Translations under genes and position numbers: made by a program
The notes under the pieces: generated by a model
What the model was told of the DNA's origin: nothing
Seen by the model: the letters and a program-made list of their open reading frames with translations, nothing else
The model's database searches: none
Assembly: GCF_038593265.1 (NCBI RefSeq)
Contig: NZ_CP151979.1
Span: 2,549,001 to 2,613,000, forward strand
Length of the DNA stretch: 64,000 nucleotides
Origin: Ureibacillus sp. FSL W7-1570
Lineage (GTDB): Bacteria; Bacillota; Bacilli; Bacillales_A; Planococcaceae
Reading direction: 5' to 3'
In this document: one piece after another, positions 18,701 through 27,840 of the stretch
Position numbering within the stretch: the first letter of the stretch is position 1
Layout: every line of letters starts with the position of its first letter

Positions 18701-19992
18701 TTAATTCTGATGCACTTCATGTCTTGTCCGCCGATATCGATGATAAAGTCCACATCGGGCTGGAATTTCTTTGCCGCTTGATAATGGGCGATGGTTTCAA
18801 TAAGACCGTCATCCACTTGATAGGCGGTTTGAATTAATTTTTCACCATAGCCGGTAACAGCGGAGCGGCGGATCTTCACCTCTTTTGGCAGCTGTTCGTA
18901 TAATTTGGCCAATCCTTCCCGCACTGTTCCAATAGGGTTGCCTTTGTTTTTTTCGTAGAAGGTGTATAACACTTCATCTTCTCCGCCAATCAATACCATT
19001 TTCGTTGTGGTAGAACCGGCATCAATGCCCAAGTAGGCGTTTCCTTGATAGTCTTTTAGCGGGGCTTTTGGCACTTTCGCTTTGTCATGTCGTTGTTTAA
19101 AGGCGGCATAATCTTCTTCTGTTTCAAAGAGCATGCCGTTTTTATTAACATTGGAAACGCTTACAACCGGTTTTGAGTGGCTGAGGATACCAATGATTTC
19201 ATTGATGTTGATGGCGTTTTCCTGCTGGCATTCCAAAGCGGCGCCCAATGCCACGTAATAATGACCATTTTCATTATGCAAAACTTGTTCATCGGTCAAA
19301 CGGAGGGTTTCGATAAACCGTTTCCGGAGCTCTGTCAAAAATGTCAATGGACCGCCGAGGAAAGCGACATTACCGCGAATAGGACGTCCATTGGCAAGGC
19401 CTGCAATGGTTTGGTTGACCACCGCCTGGAAGACGCTTGCTGCAATATCTTCTTTGCGGGCTCCTTCATTTAATAATGGTTGTACATCCGTTTTGGCAAA
19501 CACGCCGCAGCGGGAAGCAATCGGGTAAATTTTTTCGGCACCTTTCGCCAGTTCATTTAATCCGGCGGCATCGGTATTGAGCAGGGCGGCAATCTGGTCG
19601 ATAAATGCACCTGTGCCCCCCGCACAGGCCGTATTCATTCGCTGTTCAAGCCCGTTTGTCAAATATATGATTTTGGCATCTTCTCCACCAAGTTCAATAA
19701 TGACATCGATATTCGGTTGAGTCGCCTTTACTGCTTCTGTACAAGCAATGACTTCTTGAATAAATGGAATACCTGTTTCTTCACAAATACCAAGTCCCGA
19801 GGAACCGCTGGCATTCATTTTCAATTTCGCATTCGGAAATTTTTCAGCCACCGTTTGAAGCAAAGATAAGGTTGTATTTTTGATATCGGAAAAGTGTCTT
19901 TGGTAAGCTTTATGTAAAATTTCTTTTTTGTTGTTCAGTACTACGAGTTTTGCTGTTGTCGATCCTACATCTAAACCGATTTGGAGTTCCAC
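15754..19992 (-). CDS. Giant 2-hydroxyacyl-CoA dehydratase activator-type protein (BcrAD/BadFG + DUF2229)
   Basis: A protein of 1412 residues. The start is GTG 19992, preceded by AGAAGGAG; a longer frame to 20031 would overlap the next gene. Two complete ASKHA ATPase modules come first: GLDVGSTTAKLVVLN near 6 with ACAGGTGAF and SRCGVFAKTDV, then GIDAGSTTTKMVLIG near 320 with ACSAGCGSFLESF and SRCTVFMNSRV. The ACxGGxG/AC..GCGSF cysteines are those that hold the bridging [4Fe-4S] cluster in activators such as HgdC. A Cys cluster (SRCGLCENRCPITINR) follows, then a DUF2229/HgdB-like half with GCGLDAITTDAV and TGGGCRATNYF. The activator fires single electrons into dehydratases using ATP. No HgdA/HgdB genes lie beside it; the partner is unknown. 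Confidence 0.9.
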   Translation of the reverse strand: MELQIGLDVGSTTAKLVVLNNKKEILHKAYQRHFSDIKNTTLSLLQTVAEKFPNAKLKMNASGSSGLGICEETGIPFIQEVIACTEAVKATQPNIDVIIELGGEDAKIIYLTNGLEQRMNTACAGGTGAFIDQIAALLNTDAAGLNELAKGAEKIYPIASRCGVFAKTDVQPLLNEGARKEDIAASVFQAVVNQTIAGLANGRPIRGNVAFLGGPLTFLTELRKRFIETLRLTDEQVLHNENGHYYVALGAALECQQENAININEIIGILSHSKPVVSVSNVNKNGMLFETEEDYAAFKQRHDKAKVPKAPLKDYQGNAYLGIDAGSTTTKMVLIGGEDEVLYTFYEKNKGNPIGTVREGLAKLYEQLPKEVKIRRSAVTGYGEKLIQTAYQVDDGLIETIAHYQAAKKFQPDVDFIIDIGGQDMKCIRIKNGVIDSIHLNEACSAGCGSFLESFAETLGQSVQEFSKLALTAKSPVDLGSRCTVFMNSRVKQVQKEGASIDNISAGLAYSIVTNALYKVIKLKSVEELGNKIVVQGGTFLNDSVLRAFEKMTGKEVVRPDLAGLMGAYGCALVAKKNWNGEETTTLIPKTKLYDFQVKITHSRCGLCENRCPITINRFPDKRTFITGNRCERGAGIQKPKSTLPNLAKEKYEKLFDRPSLPEEEAVRGKIGIPRVLNLYENYPFWHTFFTELGFEVVLSNKSSKKLFEKGIETIPSESVCYPAKLSHGHIMNLIEKGVKIIFYPSIVYEELERRTQQNHYNCPVVASYPEVIRVNMEQVFLENGVKFLNPFLSIHKEDALFNELCAVFPDISKVEIKYALQKARQEDIQFNAWLRQRGEEIIKQLEEEDQIGIVLAGHPYHIDPAINHDLPDEIIRLGMAVLTEDSVSHLAPLRSRDEVVNQWTFHSRLYEAAEVVKEHPNLELLHVTSFGCGLDAITTDAVQEILEQDNQLYTWIKMDEISNLGAARIRLRSMKAAIEERKNNKNLGIAQKNAVEKEEAIFDKKAKEIYTILAPQMVPTHFKLFEEAFNQHGYQIKVLEKVSEKDVEEGLRYVNNDACYPAIVTIGQLIANLKKGHYDLDRTAVIMSQTGGGCRATNYFALLQKALKNAGMGQVPVLSLSAKSISGKKHTGFRITLPLAKKLIIAANIGDLLLRLKLAVRPYEVVKGSTEAVYHKWLEQSKYILPNFSMKEYRKLIQHIIDDFSRIEVTNEQKPKVGVVGEILVKFHPFANNQVVEIIEEEGGEAVVPDFIDFFLYGLYNRKYKAQHFGFPKMDSIFGNISIEFIEFYRKPIRKALQESGLFSAPLEIHEIAEKASKFLSLGNQMGEGWLLPGEIAELMDAGVQNVVCVQPFGCLPNHIVGKGMFNAIKKEYPNANLVAIDYDASISKVNQVNRIKLMMSVAKTNIQQTI

Positions 19993-20024
19993 TGATATCA
20001 CTCCTTCTGCAAATTTTACTGGTA

Positions 20025-20618
20025 CTAACATGATTTAGAGAAATATTGCTGTATCAGAATATCCACCTGGGTTTCAATATTGTTTGAAAAGGGGTACCCC
20101 GTGACATATTCATAAATGGGGTCAATTAAATTTGGCAGCAAAGTAGCCCCTATCAAATGGGACATCATAATGGTCAACCTTTTTGGATCTTTTTCGCCAG
20201 AAGCTTCACTGATGGCGTTTTTAAATTTTTTCATTCCAATGGCATTGAGGAAATTGAAATATTCCATTTGGCTTTTAAAAATTAATGGATTCTCTTGCAT
20301 CACCATATGGGCGATGAAAGGGTATTGTTGAAAAATGCGCGCATATTGGAGCAAAAACCCTTTTATTTGTTCCGTTGATGTTAATGAAGGGTCATCGAAA
20401 ATGGTAAAGGTGTCTTTCAAAGAAGTAAGCAGGGATTGGATTGCTTCGCTTATTAAATTTTCCTTTGAGCCAAAGTAGTAATTGATTAATGCGACATTGA
20501 CGCCGGCGATCTTTGCGATTTTCCGAATGGTGACCCTTTTGATTCCTTCATCCTTCATCAAGTCCAACGCGGCATTTAATATGGCCTGTTTTGTGGTGTA
20601 ATCTTCTTTATTTTTCAT
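20025..20618 (-). CDS. TetR/AcrR family transcriptional regulator
   Basis: A 197-residue repressor. The N-terminal helix-turn-helix is clear (AILNAALDLMKDEGIKRVTI, then KIAKIAGVNVALINYYFGSK). The C-terminal ligand domain is unassigned. It is the first gene of a two-gene operon with the giant activator, 32 bases upstream of it. A 29-base palindrome 24 bases upstream of its start is a likely operator, so autoregulation and control of the activator gene are inferred. Confidence 0.88.
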   Translation of the reverse strand: MKNKEDYTTKQAILNAALDLMKDEGIKRVTIRKIAKIAGVNVALINYYFGSKENLISEAIQSLLTSLKDTFTIFDDPSLTSTEQIKGFLLQYARIFQQYPFIAHMVMQENPLIFKSQMEYFNFLNAIGMKKFKNAISEASGEKDPKRLTIMMSHLIGATLLPNLIDPIYEYVTGYPFSNNIETQVDILIQQYFSKSC

Positions 20619-20642
20619 TGCTTCCCCCCCCGCCTCAAAAAA

Positions 20643-20671
20643 GTTAATCAGTGTTTTAAACGTTGTTTAAC
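20643..20671. promoter_or_regulatory. Candidate TetR operator palindrome
   Basis: GTTAATCAGTGTTT at 20643-20656 and AAACGTTGTTTAAC at 20658-20671 are complementary at 11 of 14 positions around a single central base. It lies directly upstream of the TetR gene. Size and position fit a TetR-family operator. Confidence 0.6.
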
Positions 20672-20756
20672 TAAAATATAACAAAATTTGACACGTATAG
20701 CTGTTAAACTTGTATGAAATTTCTGAATATTTAATATAATAAATGTAAAAACTATG

Positions 20757-20800
20757 AAAAAAATAATAACCTGCTTTGCATTTGACAGGCAAAGCAGGTT
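20757..20800 (-). terminator. Intrinsic terminator of the catalase gene
   Basis: On the minus strand AACCTGCTTTGC pairs with GCAAAGCAGGTT (12 bases, nine-base loop) and runs into ATTATTTTTTT. It is 67 bases past the catalase stop codon. Confidence 0.88.
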
Positions 20801-20866
20801 ATGAGTATCAGTGATTAGAAGATTATTTTTTGTAAGCGATTATTAATAGGTTTCAGTCAGGCATGT

Positions 20867-22357
20867 TTATTTCTTGTATGGGTTGGATAGATCCATACCG
20901 TCCAAAGATAATCCAAGGGCTTTTGCGACACCTTCGCCATAAGCAGGATCTGCCAAGTAGCAGTGTAAGATATGACGGCGTTTAATGAATTCTTCGACAC
21001 CTTCCATATTACGGGCAGTGTTTTCAAATAGGCGTTGTTGTTCATCGGCAGACATCAAGCGGAACAATTTTCCCGGTTGTTCGAAGTAGTTGTCATCGTC
21101 TTCACGGAAATCGTAGATGTCTGCATCGCCTTCAAGGGCTAATGGCGGCTCTTTTAAGTCCGGGTTATGTTGCCATTCGCCATAGCTGTTTGGTTCATAG
21201 CTTAATGTGCTTCCCAGGTTGCCATCGAAACGCATTGCACCATCGCGGTGGAATGAGCGGAATGGACATTTAGGTGCGTTGATTGGCAACAAATAGTGGT
21301 TTACACCCAAGCGATAGCGTTGTGCGTCAGCGTATGCAAAAATACGGGCTTGCAACATACGGTCCGGTGAATAGCCGATGCCAGGCACGATGTTGGATGG
21401 TGAGAATGCCGCTTGTTCTACTTCGGCAAAGTAGTTCTCTGGGTTTTTATTAAGTTCGATTTCACCAACTTCAATAAGTGGGAAGTCCTTTTTATACCAT
21501 ACTTTTGTCAAGTCGAATGGGTTGTAAGGCATTTCTTTTGCCTGTTCTTCTGTCATCACTTGGATGTACATTTTCCATTTCGGATAATCGCCGTTTTCAA
21601 TGGCGTTGTAAAGGTCGCGTTGGTGTGAATCCGGGTCTTTTCCTCTTACTTCAGCTGCTTCTTCATCTGTCAAGTTTTTGATGCCCTGTTGCGTAATGAA
21701 GTGGAATTTCACCCAAACACGTTCGTTATCTTCGTTGATGAAGCTGTAAGTATGCGAACCAAAACCGTGCATATGACGGTAGCTTGCAGGGATACCGCGG
21801 TCAGACATGGTGATGGTGATTTGGTGTAATGCTTCAGGAAGCAATGTCCAGAAATCCCAGTTGCTGTTTGGATTATGCATATTTGTACGTGGATCGCGTT
21901 TTACCACGTGGTTCAAGTCAGTGAAGTGCAATGGATCGCGGAAGAAGAAAACAGGTGTGTTGTTGCCGACCAAGTCCCAGTTACCTTCTTCGGTATAGAA
22001 TTTAATGGCAAAACCGCGGATATCACGGACTGCATCCGCATATCCCCGTTCACCGGCCACAGTAGAAAAGCGGATGAATAGCGGAGTCTTTTTCCCGACT
22101 TCTGAGAACATTTTTGCTTTCGTATATTTTGTAATGTCATTTGTCACTGTGAATACACCGTGCGCTCCTGAACCTTTGGCGTGCATGCGTCGTTCAGGAA
22201 TCACTTCGCGGTTGAAGTTTGCAAGTTTTTCGATTAACCATACGTCTTGTAATAATACCGGACCTCTTTTTCCGGCAGTCATTGAATCGTGGTTACTGAT
22301 GACCGGAGCACCGTTCGCTTTTGTAAATTGTTGGCGTTTATTAAGATTGTTCGTCAT
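20867..22357 (-). CDS. katA: Haem catalase (small-subunit clade)
   Basis: A 496-residue mono-functional catalase that dismutates hydrogen peroxide. I start at ATG 22357, spaced eight bases from GAGGAGGGG; an ATG six codons upstream overlaps that site. The distal His is His59 in [14 protein letters not shown], the haem-pocket region [17 protein letters not shown] follows, and the proximal Tyr lies in [17 protein letters not shown]. The length is normal for clade 3 catalases. It is transcribed alone from a good sigma-A promoter with a PerR-like box, consistent with peroxide induction. Confidence 0.96.
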   Translation of the reverse strand: MTNNLNKRQQFTKANGAPVISNHDSMTAGKRGPVLLQDVWLIEKLANFNREVIPERRMHAKGSGAHGVFTVTNDITKYTKAKMFSEVGKKTPLFIRFSTVAGERGYADAVRDIRGFAIKFYTEEGNWDLVGNNTPVFFFRDPLHFTDLNHVVKRDPRTNMHNPNSNWDFWTLLPEALHQITITMSDRGIPASYRHMHGFGSHTYSFINEDNERVWVKFHFITQQGIKNLTDEEAAEVRGKDPDSHQRDLYNAIENGDYPKWKMYIQVMTEEQAKEMPYNPFDLTKVWYKKDFPLIEVGEIELNKNPENYFAEVEQAAFSPSNIVPGIGYSPDRMLQARIFAYADAQRYRLGVNHYLLPINAPKCPFRSFHRDGAMRFDGNLGSTLSYEPNSYGEWQHNPDLKEPPLALEGDADIYDFREDDDNYFEQPGKLFRLMSADEQQRLFENTARNMEGVEEFIKRRHILHCYLADPAYGEGVAKALGLSLDGMDLSNPYKK

Positions 22358-22395
22358 AATATAGCCCCTCCTCATTTGTTCTTTGCTTGATTCTT

Positions 22396-22444
22396 AATAT
22401 AGCATAGGTAAATTAAAGTGTCTACTAAATTAGAATTATTATTT
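22396..22444 (-). promoter_or_regulatory. Catalase promoter with PerR-like box
   Basis: On the minus strand TAGACA (22424-22419) and TATATT (22401-22396) are 17 bases apart, a good sigma-A promoter. Immediately upstream, 22430-22444 reads TTAGAATTATTATTT on the plus strand, matching the PerR consensus TTATAATNATTATAA at 12 of 15 positions. PerR control of katA is established in B. subtilis; the site here is a prediction. Confidence 0.6.
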
Positions 22445-22612
22445 TTAAGAATTATTTACAAAAATATTAATATATTTTTAAGATTGATGAATTCTTCATT
22501 TTTTCTTCTGAAGTATGTAAAATCAAACGATAATTACAAATGTTCCAACAGTGATAATATTGATTGGAGGAGGGATAATTGAAAATGTAAAAAATTAAAT
22601 GATAATAAAAGA

Positions 22613-22638
22613 GGGTGTCATCAATACGATGAACACCC
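22613..22638 (-). terminator. Terminator of the Mrr-like gene
   Basis: GGGTGT and ACACCC pair outside an imperfect CATC/GATG stem; the minus strand continues into CTCTTTTATT. It directly follows the stop codon at 22640. Confidence 0.65.
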
Positions 22639-22639
22639 A

Positions 22640-23194
22640 TTATTTGGAATCTAAAATGATTTCAATTAATTCATCCCGGTCAATCAAGTAAACATCATTG
22701 GATTCCGCCAATTTTTGAGCCTGTTTTGTAAAATAGCTGTTAGTAATCACCCAGGCTTCCGTCGCATCATACATTTTTAAAGCGCCGATCACTTCTTGGA
22801 CCGCTTTTACACCCACCGTACCGGAATATCTTTTTGCCTGGACGGCAATCGTACTTTCCCGATCTTGCAAAATAAGATCGGCGCCATAATCTCCTGAACT
22901 TTTTGTATAGGCCACTTTAAATCCACGCTTTTTAAAGAGCATCCCCAAATACTCTTCAAACTCTTCGCCGGACATTTCATCTATTTGTTTTATACCCGCT
23001 TTTCGAAGACGCAAAACCCGTCTTGTTTTCCACCATATTTTTATAAGAAAAAAGGTGAGCAGAAATACCCCTAAGGTAATCAGCGTGCCTTTCAAAGATT
23101 TTGTATAGTACCAACCGATGCAGGCAACACCGATCAGTAAAAGCCGAAACAAAGTCTTTCTGAATTTATTTTTCCTTTTCGTTCTTTTTGCCAA
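22640..23194 (-). CDS. Membrane-anchored Mrr-like restriction-endonuclease-fold protein
   Basis: A 184-residue protein with a basic N-terminus, two membrane helices (LFRLLLIGVACIGWYYT and TLITLGVFLLTFFLIKIWW, within residues 14-57) and a C-terminal Mrr_cat domain. The nuclease core is visible: MSGEEFEEYLGMLFKKRGFKV, then GDYGADLIL, IAVQAKRYSGTVG, VQEVIGA, and WVITNSYFTKQAQKLA. The D...QAK triad is intact. Mrr domains belong to type IV restriction, but membrane-tethered forms like this are common in Firmicutes and their role is unclear. No partner gene is adjacent. Confidence 0.88.
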   Translation of the reverse strand: MAKRTKRKNKFRKTLFRLLLIGVACIGWYYTKSLKGTLITLGVFLLTFFLIKIWWKTRRVLRLRKAGIKQIDEMSGEEFEEYLGMLFKKRGFKVAYTKSSGDYGADLILQDRESTIAVQAKRYSGTVGVKAVQEVIGALKMYDATEAWVITNSYFTKQAQKLAESNDVYLIDRDELIEIILDSK

Positions 23195-23264
23195 CAGTCT
23201 TTACCCCTTACTACCATACTTATCATATATAGTACCATAAAAAGGGTACGTATGTTTGCGTTTG

Positions 23265-24464
23265 TTAAATATACCGTTCTTTTGCACTGATGAAGGAAAA
23301 AACAAATAAAATAAGGGATGTTGCCATAAAGATGATGTTTGGCACAGTCCAGCTTCCCGTGATTTCCTGAATGAACCCGAACAACACGGGACCGACCGCT
23401 GCGATCAAATAGCCAAAAGACTGGGCAAACCCGGAAATTTCGGAAGCTTCATACGCATTTCTGGTGCGCAAAGTAAAGAGCATCAATACAAGGCCGAAAG
23501 AGGCGCCTGCCGCAAATCCCAACAAAATCATCCAAAGAACTGCACCTTTTGTCCATTGAAAGAGCAGTCCGCTGAAACCGATAAGGTAACAAATTGTGAA
23601 GAAATAGACAATTGGCCGCTGGGATGACAGTTTTTCCGCTAATATAGGAATGAAAAACGTCATCGGCATTTGGGAAAGTTGAAATATCGAAGTCATTAAA
23701 CCGGCCTTTTCCAGACTGAATCCTTGTGATACCAAGATTTCCGGAATCCAGGCAGTGGAGCAGTAAAACAATAAAGATTGCATGCCCATGGCAATCGCAA
23801 TCGCCCAAGCGAGAGGGGATTGCCAAATTTTCTTTCCGCCTTTTTGACTTTGCCCGGATTCGCTTTTGCCGATTCGTTCGCCTCTAAGAATCGGAATCCA
23901 AGCGATCATTGTGAGCAAACCGAACAGAACGGTACAACCGAGAGCCCCTTGCCATCCGGTGAGCTCCGCAACCGGTTGGCTGAAGGCGAGGGATGCAGCT
24001 GCCGATATATTCATTGCCACCGTATAAATGCCTGTCAATAAGCCCACTTGATACGGATATTTTGCTTTGAAAAAGCTTGGGAATAAAACATTTCCGAAAG
24101 AAATGGCGACGCCGACCAAAACCGTGCCCACAATCAATAAGCTGATGGTTCCGATGGATCGTATCAGGATCCCGATGGACAAAAGAATTAAAGAATAAAA
24201 CAGTGTATACTCCATGCCCAATTTGCGCGCAATCTTTGGCGCAAAGGGAGAAACGGTGGCAAAGGCGAGAAGCGGAATGGTTGTCAAAAAACCTGCCAAC
24301 GTATTTGAAATGCCCAAATCTTCACGAATATATGAAATGATGGTGCCTACACCTGTGATCGGAGTCCTTACGGTTGTTGCGAAAAAGATGATGGCAATGA
24401 AAAAAAGAAAAGTCGCAAAAGTAAAGTGAATTTTTTTAGTGGGGTATTCCCGTTCAATCTTCAT
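23265..24464 (-). CDS. MFS transporter, CynX/NimT (cyanate permease) family
   Basis: A 399-residue, 12-helix major facilitator protein. The start is ATG 24464 behind TTGGAGGT; an ATG seven codons upstream has no ribosome site. Features are VRTPITGVGTIISYIREDLGIS, LAGFLTTIPLLAFATVSPFAPKIARKLGME (motif A-like), and the central basic linker GERIGKSESGQSQKGGKK. This family includes CynX and 2-nitroimidazole exporters; in Bacillus the substrates are mostly unknown. It is transcribed alone. Confidence 0.85.
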   Translation of the reverse strand: MKIEREYPTKKIHFTFATFLFFIAIIFFATTVRTPITGVGTIISYIREDLGISNTLAGFLTTIPLLAFATVSPFAPKIARKLGMEYTLFYSLILLSIGILIRSIGTISLLIVGTVLVGVAISFGNVLFPSFFKAKYPYQVGLLTGIYTVAMNISAAASLAFSQPVAELTGWQGALGCTVLFGLLTMIAWIPILRGERIGKSESGQSQKGGKKIWQSPLAWAIAIAMGMQSLLFYCSTAWIPEILVSQGFSLEKAGLMTSIFQLSQMPMTFFIPILAEKLSSQRPIVYFFTICYLIGFSGLLFQWTKGAVLWMILLGFAAGASFGLVLMLFTLRTRNAYEASEISGFAQSFGYLIAAVGPVLFGFIQEITGSWTVPNIIFMATSLILFVFSFISAKERYI

Positions 24465-24640
24465 AATAAACCTCCAAAAATTCAAAATAACAAAAATAAT
24501 GTTATATTAATAAAGTGCCTTTATGAATGGATACAAAAATAATAATAACTTCCAATTGTAAATTTTTATAGAGGAATGCTTGGAAAATAAATTAGGTAAG
24601 AAAATATGGAATGAATTAACTGACTCAAAGGAGATTCATC

Positions 24641-26089
24641 ATGAAGAAAGAGACAGATAATCAAAAACAACTGAAACGGGGCTTAAAAGGCCGGCACATA
24701 ACCATGATCAGCTTAGGAGGAACGATTGGGACGGGCCTTTTTCTCGCAAGCGGCGCTTCCGTTGCGCAAGCGGGACCGGGTGGAGCATTGGTGGCCTATG
24801 CTCTCATCGGAGTGATGGTGTTCTTTTTAATGACCAGTTTGGGAGAAATGGCGGCTTACATGCCTTCCTCCGGTTCATTCAGTACATATGCGTCAAATTT
24901 CGTGGATCCCGCCTTTGGATTTGCGATGGGATGGAACTACTGGTATAACTGGGCCATTACCATTGCCGCGGAAATTTCAGCGGTCAATTTAATTATGAAA
25001 TATTGGTTTCCGGACAGTTCATCCTTTCTTTGGACCATTCTTTTTATTGCGGTCGTGTTAACTTTCAACATTCTATCCGTCAATGTGTACGGCGAAAGTG
25101 AATATTGGTTTGCCATGATTAAAGTGGCAACGGTCATCATCTTTATTATCACTTCCTATTCAATGGTTTTTGGGATCATTGGGGAAGAACAAGTGGGTTT
25201 GTCCAATTTCTTCATTGGCGACGGCCCGTTTAACGGCGGGTTTCTAGCGGTAGTGGGGATTTTCTTGGCAGCGGGATTTTCCTTCCAAGGGACGGAATTA
25301 TTGGGGATTACAGCCGGTGAAACGGAAGAACCCGGGAAAAATATTCCGAAAGCTGTAAAATCCGTTTTTTGGCGCATATTATTGTTCTATATTTTGGCCA
25401 TCCTTGCAATCGGCTTATTGATCCCTTATACAGATTCACGCCTATTATCCGAAGATGTGGCCGTTTCCCCATTTACGCTAGTGTTCGATAAATTGGGAAT
25501 CGCTTTTGCCGCATCGGTGATGAACGCCATCATTTTAACCGCCATGCTATCGGCGGGGAATTCCGGTTTATATGCCTCTTCCCGCATGTTGTGGCAATTG
25601 GCGGTTGATGGAAAGGCGCCAAGACTTTTTGCCAAAATCAATGGACGTGGAGTGCCGATTTATGCGTTGCTTGCCACTCTGGCGGTAGGATGTTTGGCTT
25701 TTTTATCTTCCTTTTTTGGAGATGGAGTTGTATATATATGGTTATTAAACGCTTCCGGATTATCCGGTTTCATTGCATGGGTAGGGATCGCCATCAGCCA
25801 TTACCGTTTCCGGAAAGCCTATATAAAACAGGGGAGAGACTTGAAAGATTTGCCTTATAAATCGCCGGTATATCCATTCGGGTCATTGTTTGCGTTAATT
25901 TTATGTTTAATTGTCATCATCGGACAAAATTATCGCGCCTTTATCGGGACAATCGACTGGCATGGCATTGCCGTTTCATATATTGGGCTTCCGCTGTTTA
26001 TCATCCTATGGTTGGGGTATAAGATAAAACATAAAACCAAAATCATCCCCCTTGAGGAATGCAAATTGGATGTTGAAAAACATGAGTAG
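24641..26089 (+). CDS. Amino acid permease (APC superfamily, LysP/GabP-like)
   Basis: A 482-residue, 12-helix amino acid/proton symporter. It starts at ATG 24641 behind AAAGGAG. The family signature is present: RHITMISLGGTIGTGLFLASG at the first helix, SLGEMAAYMPSSGSF, GFAMGWNYWYNWAI, and FQGTELLGITAGETEEPGKNIP. It resembles the LysP/AroP/GabP amino acid transporter group; lysine is possible but the substrate cannot be read out. The next gene is 89 bases downstream with no terminator between. Confidence 0.9.
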   Translation: MKKETDNQKQLKRGLKGRHITMISLGGTIGTGLFLASGASVAQAGPGGALVAYALIGVMVFFLMTSLGEMAAYMPSSGSFSTYASNFVDPAFGFAMGWNYWYNWAITIAAEISAVNLIMKYWFPDSSSFLWTILFIAVVLTFNILSVNVYGESEYWFAMIKVATVIIFIITSYSMVFGIIGEEQVGLSNFFIGDGPFNGGFLAVVGIFLAAGFSFQGTELLGITAGETEEPGKNIPKAVKSVFWRILLFYILAILAIGLLIPYTDSRLLSEDVAVSPFTLVFDKLGIAFAASVMNAIILTAMLSAGNSGLYASSRMLWQLAVDGKAPRLFAKINGRGVPIYALLATLAVGCLAFLSSFFGDGVVYIWLLNASGLSGFIAWVGIAISHYRFRKAYIKQGRDLKDLPYKSPVYPFGSLFALILCLIVIIGQNYRAFIGTIDWHGIAVSYIGLPLFIILWLGYKIKHKTKIIPLEECKLDVEKHE

Positions 26090-26178
26090 ACAGTACTCAT
26101 CCATATAAACCGGGTAGTTGGAACGGGAGAACGTGAAGAAGTCAAAAGGATGAAAAGATTGGTAAAGGATGGGAAAAA

Positions 26179-26868
26179 ATGACGGTCTCAGTGGGTTTTT
26201 TTAGAAAAATTAACGAGTGGATTGCAGACGGGCTCTCAGAAGAAATAAAGTATCGGCCATTTCAAGTGGACGGGAACCCCTATAAGTCGAAAGTGTTTTT
26301 AGTTGGACTATATCCGGAATCCCTTGCTTATTTTGATTTGGAAGATGCAAAAATATACGCCGATTCATTGGTGGATGGGGAGCTGTTTGAACAATTAAAT
26401 GGGCTTGAAATCCTCAACGCTTCAAGGGAATATAAGGGAAGTTTGAATTTTGCCCAATGGATGAAAAAAATATTCAATGAAAACGTCGTGCTGACGAACG
26501 TGAATGGTTTTATGGCGGAAGATTATAAGCAATTTAAACAAATGAAAAAAGAAAATCATTTTCGCTATCTTGCAGGGAAAAAATTGTTTGAACAAGTGCT
26601 TTATGAATTCTCGCCGGAAATCCTTATCATTGAGGGTTCAAAGGCTTTCGATGAATTCAGGGAAAACTTTCATGACCGTTTGATTCATAAAGCGGATGTC
26701 TTTGATACAGGCAATGTGCAGGAACTGGAGCAATCAGGGGTTGTTGCGGAATTGCCCCTTCAAGAAGGGGAAAATGTGAAAATACTTGTGTGCCGCAATA
26801 TGTCTTACTTCGGGAAAGAAGGGGCGGCTTTTGGTACGTTGAAAGAAACCATTGGCCGTCTATTGTGA
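26179..26868 (+). CDS. Uncharacterised 229-residue protein, possibly UDG-fold
   Basis: It starts at ATG 26179 with AAGGATGGG upstream. Near residue 37, VFLVGLYPESLAYF resembles the first motif (hydrophobic strand, G-x-x-P) of the uracil-DNA glycosylase-like superfamily, and ILIIEGSKAFDEF near 150 could be the matching second strand. The usual catalytic and DNA-reading residues are not obvious, so I regard the assignment as weak. The rest is soluble, acidic and without a membrane segment. It may be co-transcribed with the permease. Confidence 0.6.
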   Translation: MTVSVGFFRKINEWIADGLSEEIKYRPFQVDGNPYKSKVFLVGLYPESLAYFDLEDAKIYADSLVDGELFEQLNGLEILNASREYKGSLNFAQWMKKIFNENVVLTNVNGFMAEDYKQFKQMKKENHFRYLAGKKLFEQVLYEFSPEILIIEGSKAFDEFRENFHDRLIHKADVFDTGNVQELEQSGVVAELPLQEGENVKILVCRNMSYFGKEGAAFGTLKETIGRLL

Positions 26869-26966
26869 ACCTTTTGAAAAAACAGAAAATACGAACAATT
26901 TGATTGCCTGTTGGCTAAATTTGCAGTAATTTCCGAATAATAAGGGTGTTTTTTCATAGAAATATC

Positions 26967-26995
26967 TTGCATTCGACAATTGACGTGTTTATAAT
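26967..26995 (+). promoter_or_regulatory. xpt-pbuX promoter
   Basis: TTGCAT (26967-26972) and TATAAT (26990-26995) are exactly 17 bases apart, about 22 bases upstream of the riboswitch. Confidence 0.8.
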
Positions 26996-27023
26996 TATAA
27001 ACATTCAAAAATAAATAATATCG

Positions 27024-27094
27024 CACTCATATAATCGCGGGAATATGGCTCGCAAGTTTCTACCGACTTACCGTAAATAAGTCGACTATGAGGG
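27024..27094 (+). ncRNA. Purine riboswitch aptamer, guanine type
   Basis: The classical purine aptamer is almost letter for letter the B. subtilis xpt element: CACTCATATAATCGCGGG at the 5' side, ATGGCTCGCAAGTTTCTACC, a P3 stem with loop CCGTAAAT, and GTCGACTATGAGG at the 3' side. The specificity position (base 74 of xpt) is C at about 27086, which selects guanine or hypoxanthine over adenine. It lies ahead of xpt-pbuX and feeds the terminator at 27156, so ligand binding should switch transcription off. Confidence 0.97.
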
Positions 27095-27155
27095 GATAGT
27101 ATTAGATTTGTCGGATGCAGTACATATGCACAAGTCTATGTGCTTTCGATCGGCT

Positions 27156-27197
27156 CGAAAGGCTTATTCCTCATAGGAAAGGTCTTTCGGGTTTTTT
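27156..27197 (+). terminator. Riboswitch-controlled terminator
   Basis: CGAAAGGC pairs with GTCTTTCG, with an inner TTCCT/AGGAA stem, followed by GGTTTTTT. It lies between the aptamer and xpt, as expected for a transcriptional OFF switch. Confidence 0.9.
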
Positions 27198-27212
27198 ATT
27201 ATCAAGGAATGA

Positions 27213-27803
<591 letters not shown>

Positions 27804-27840
27804 TCGATTGTTGAATGATTTTGAGGAGGAACATCATTTC

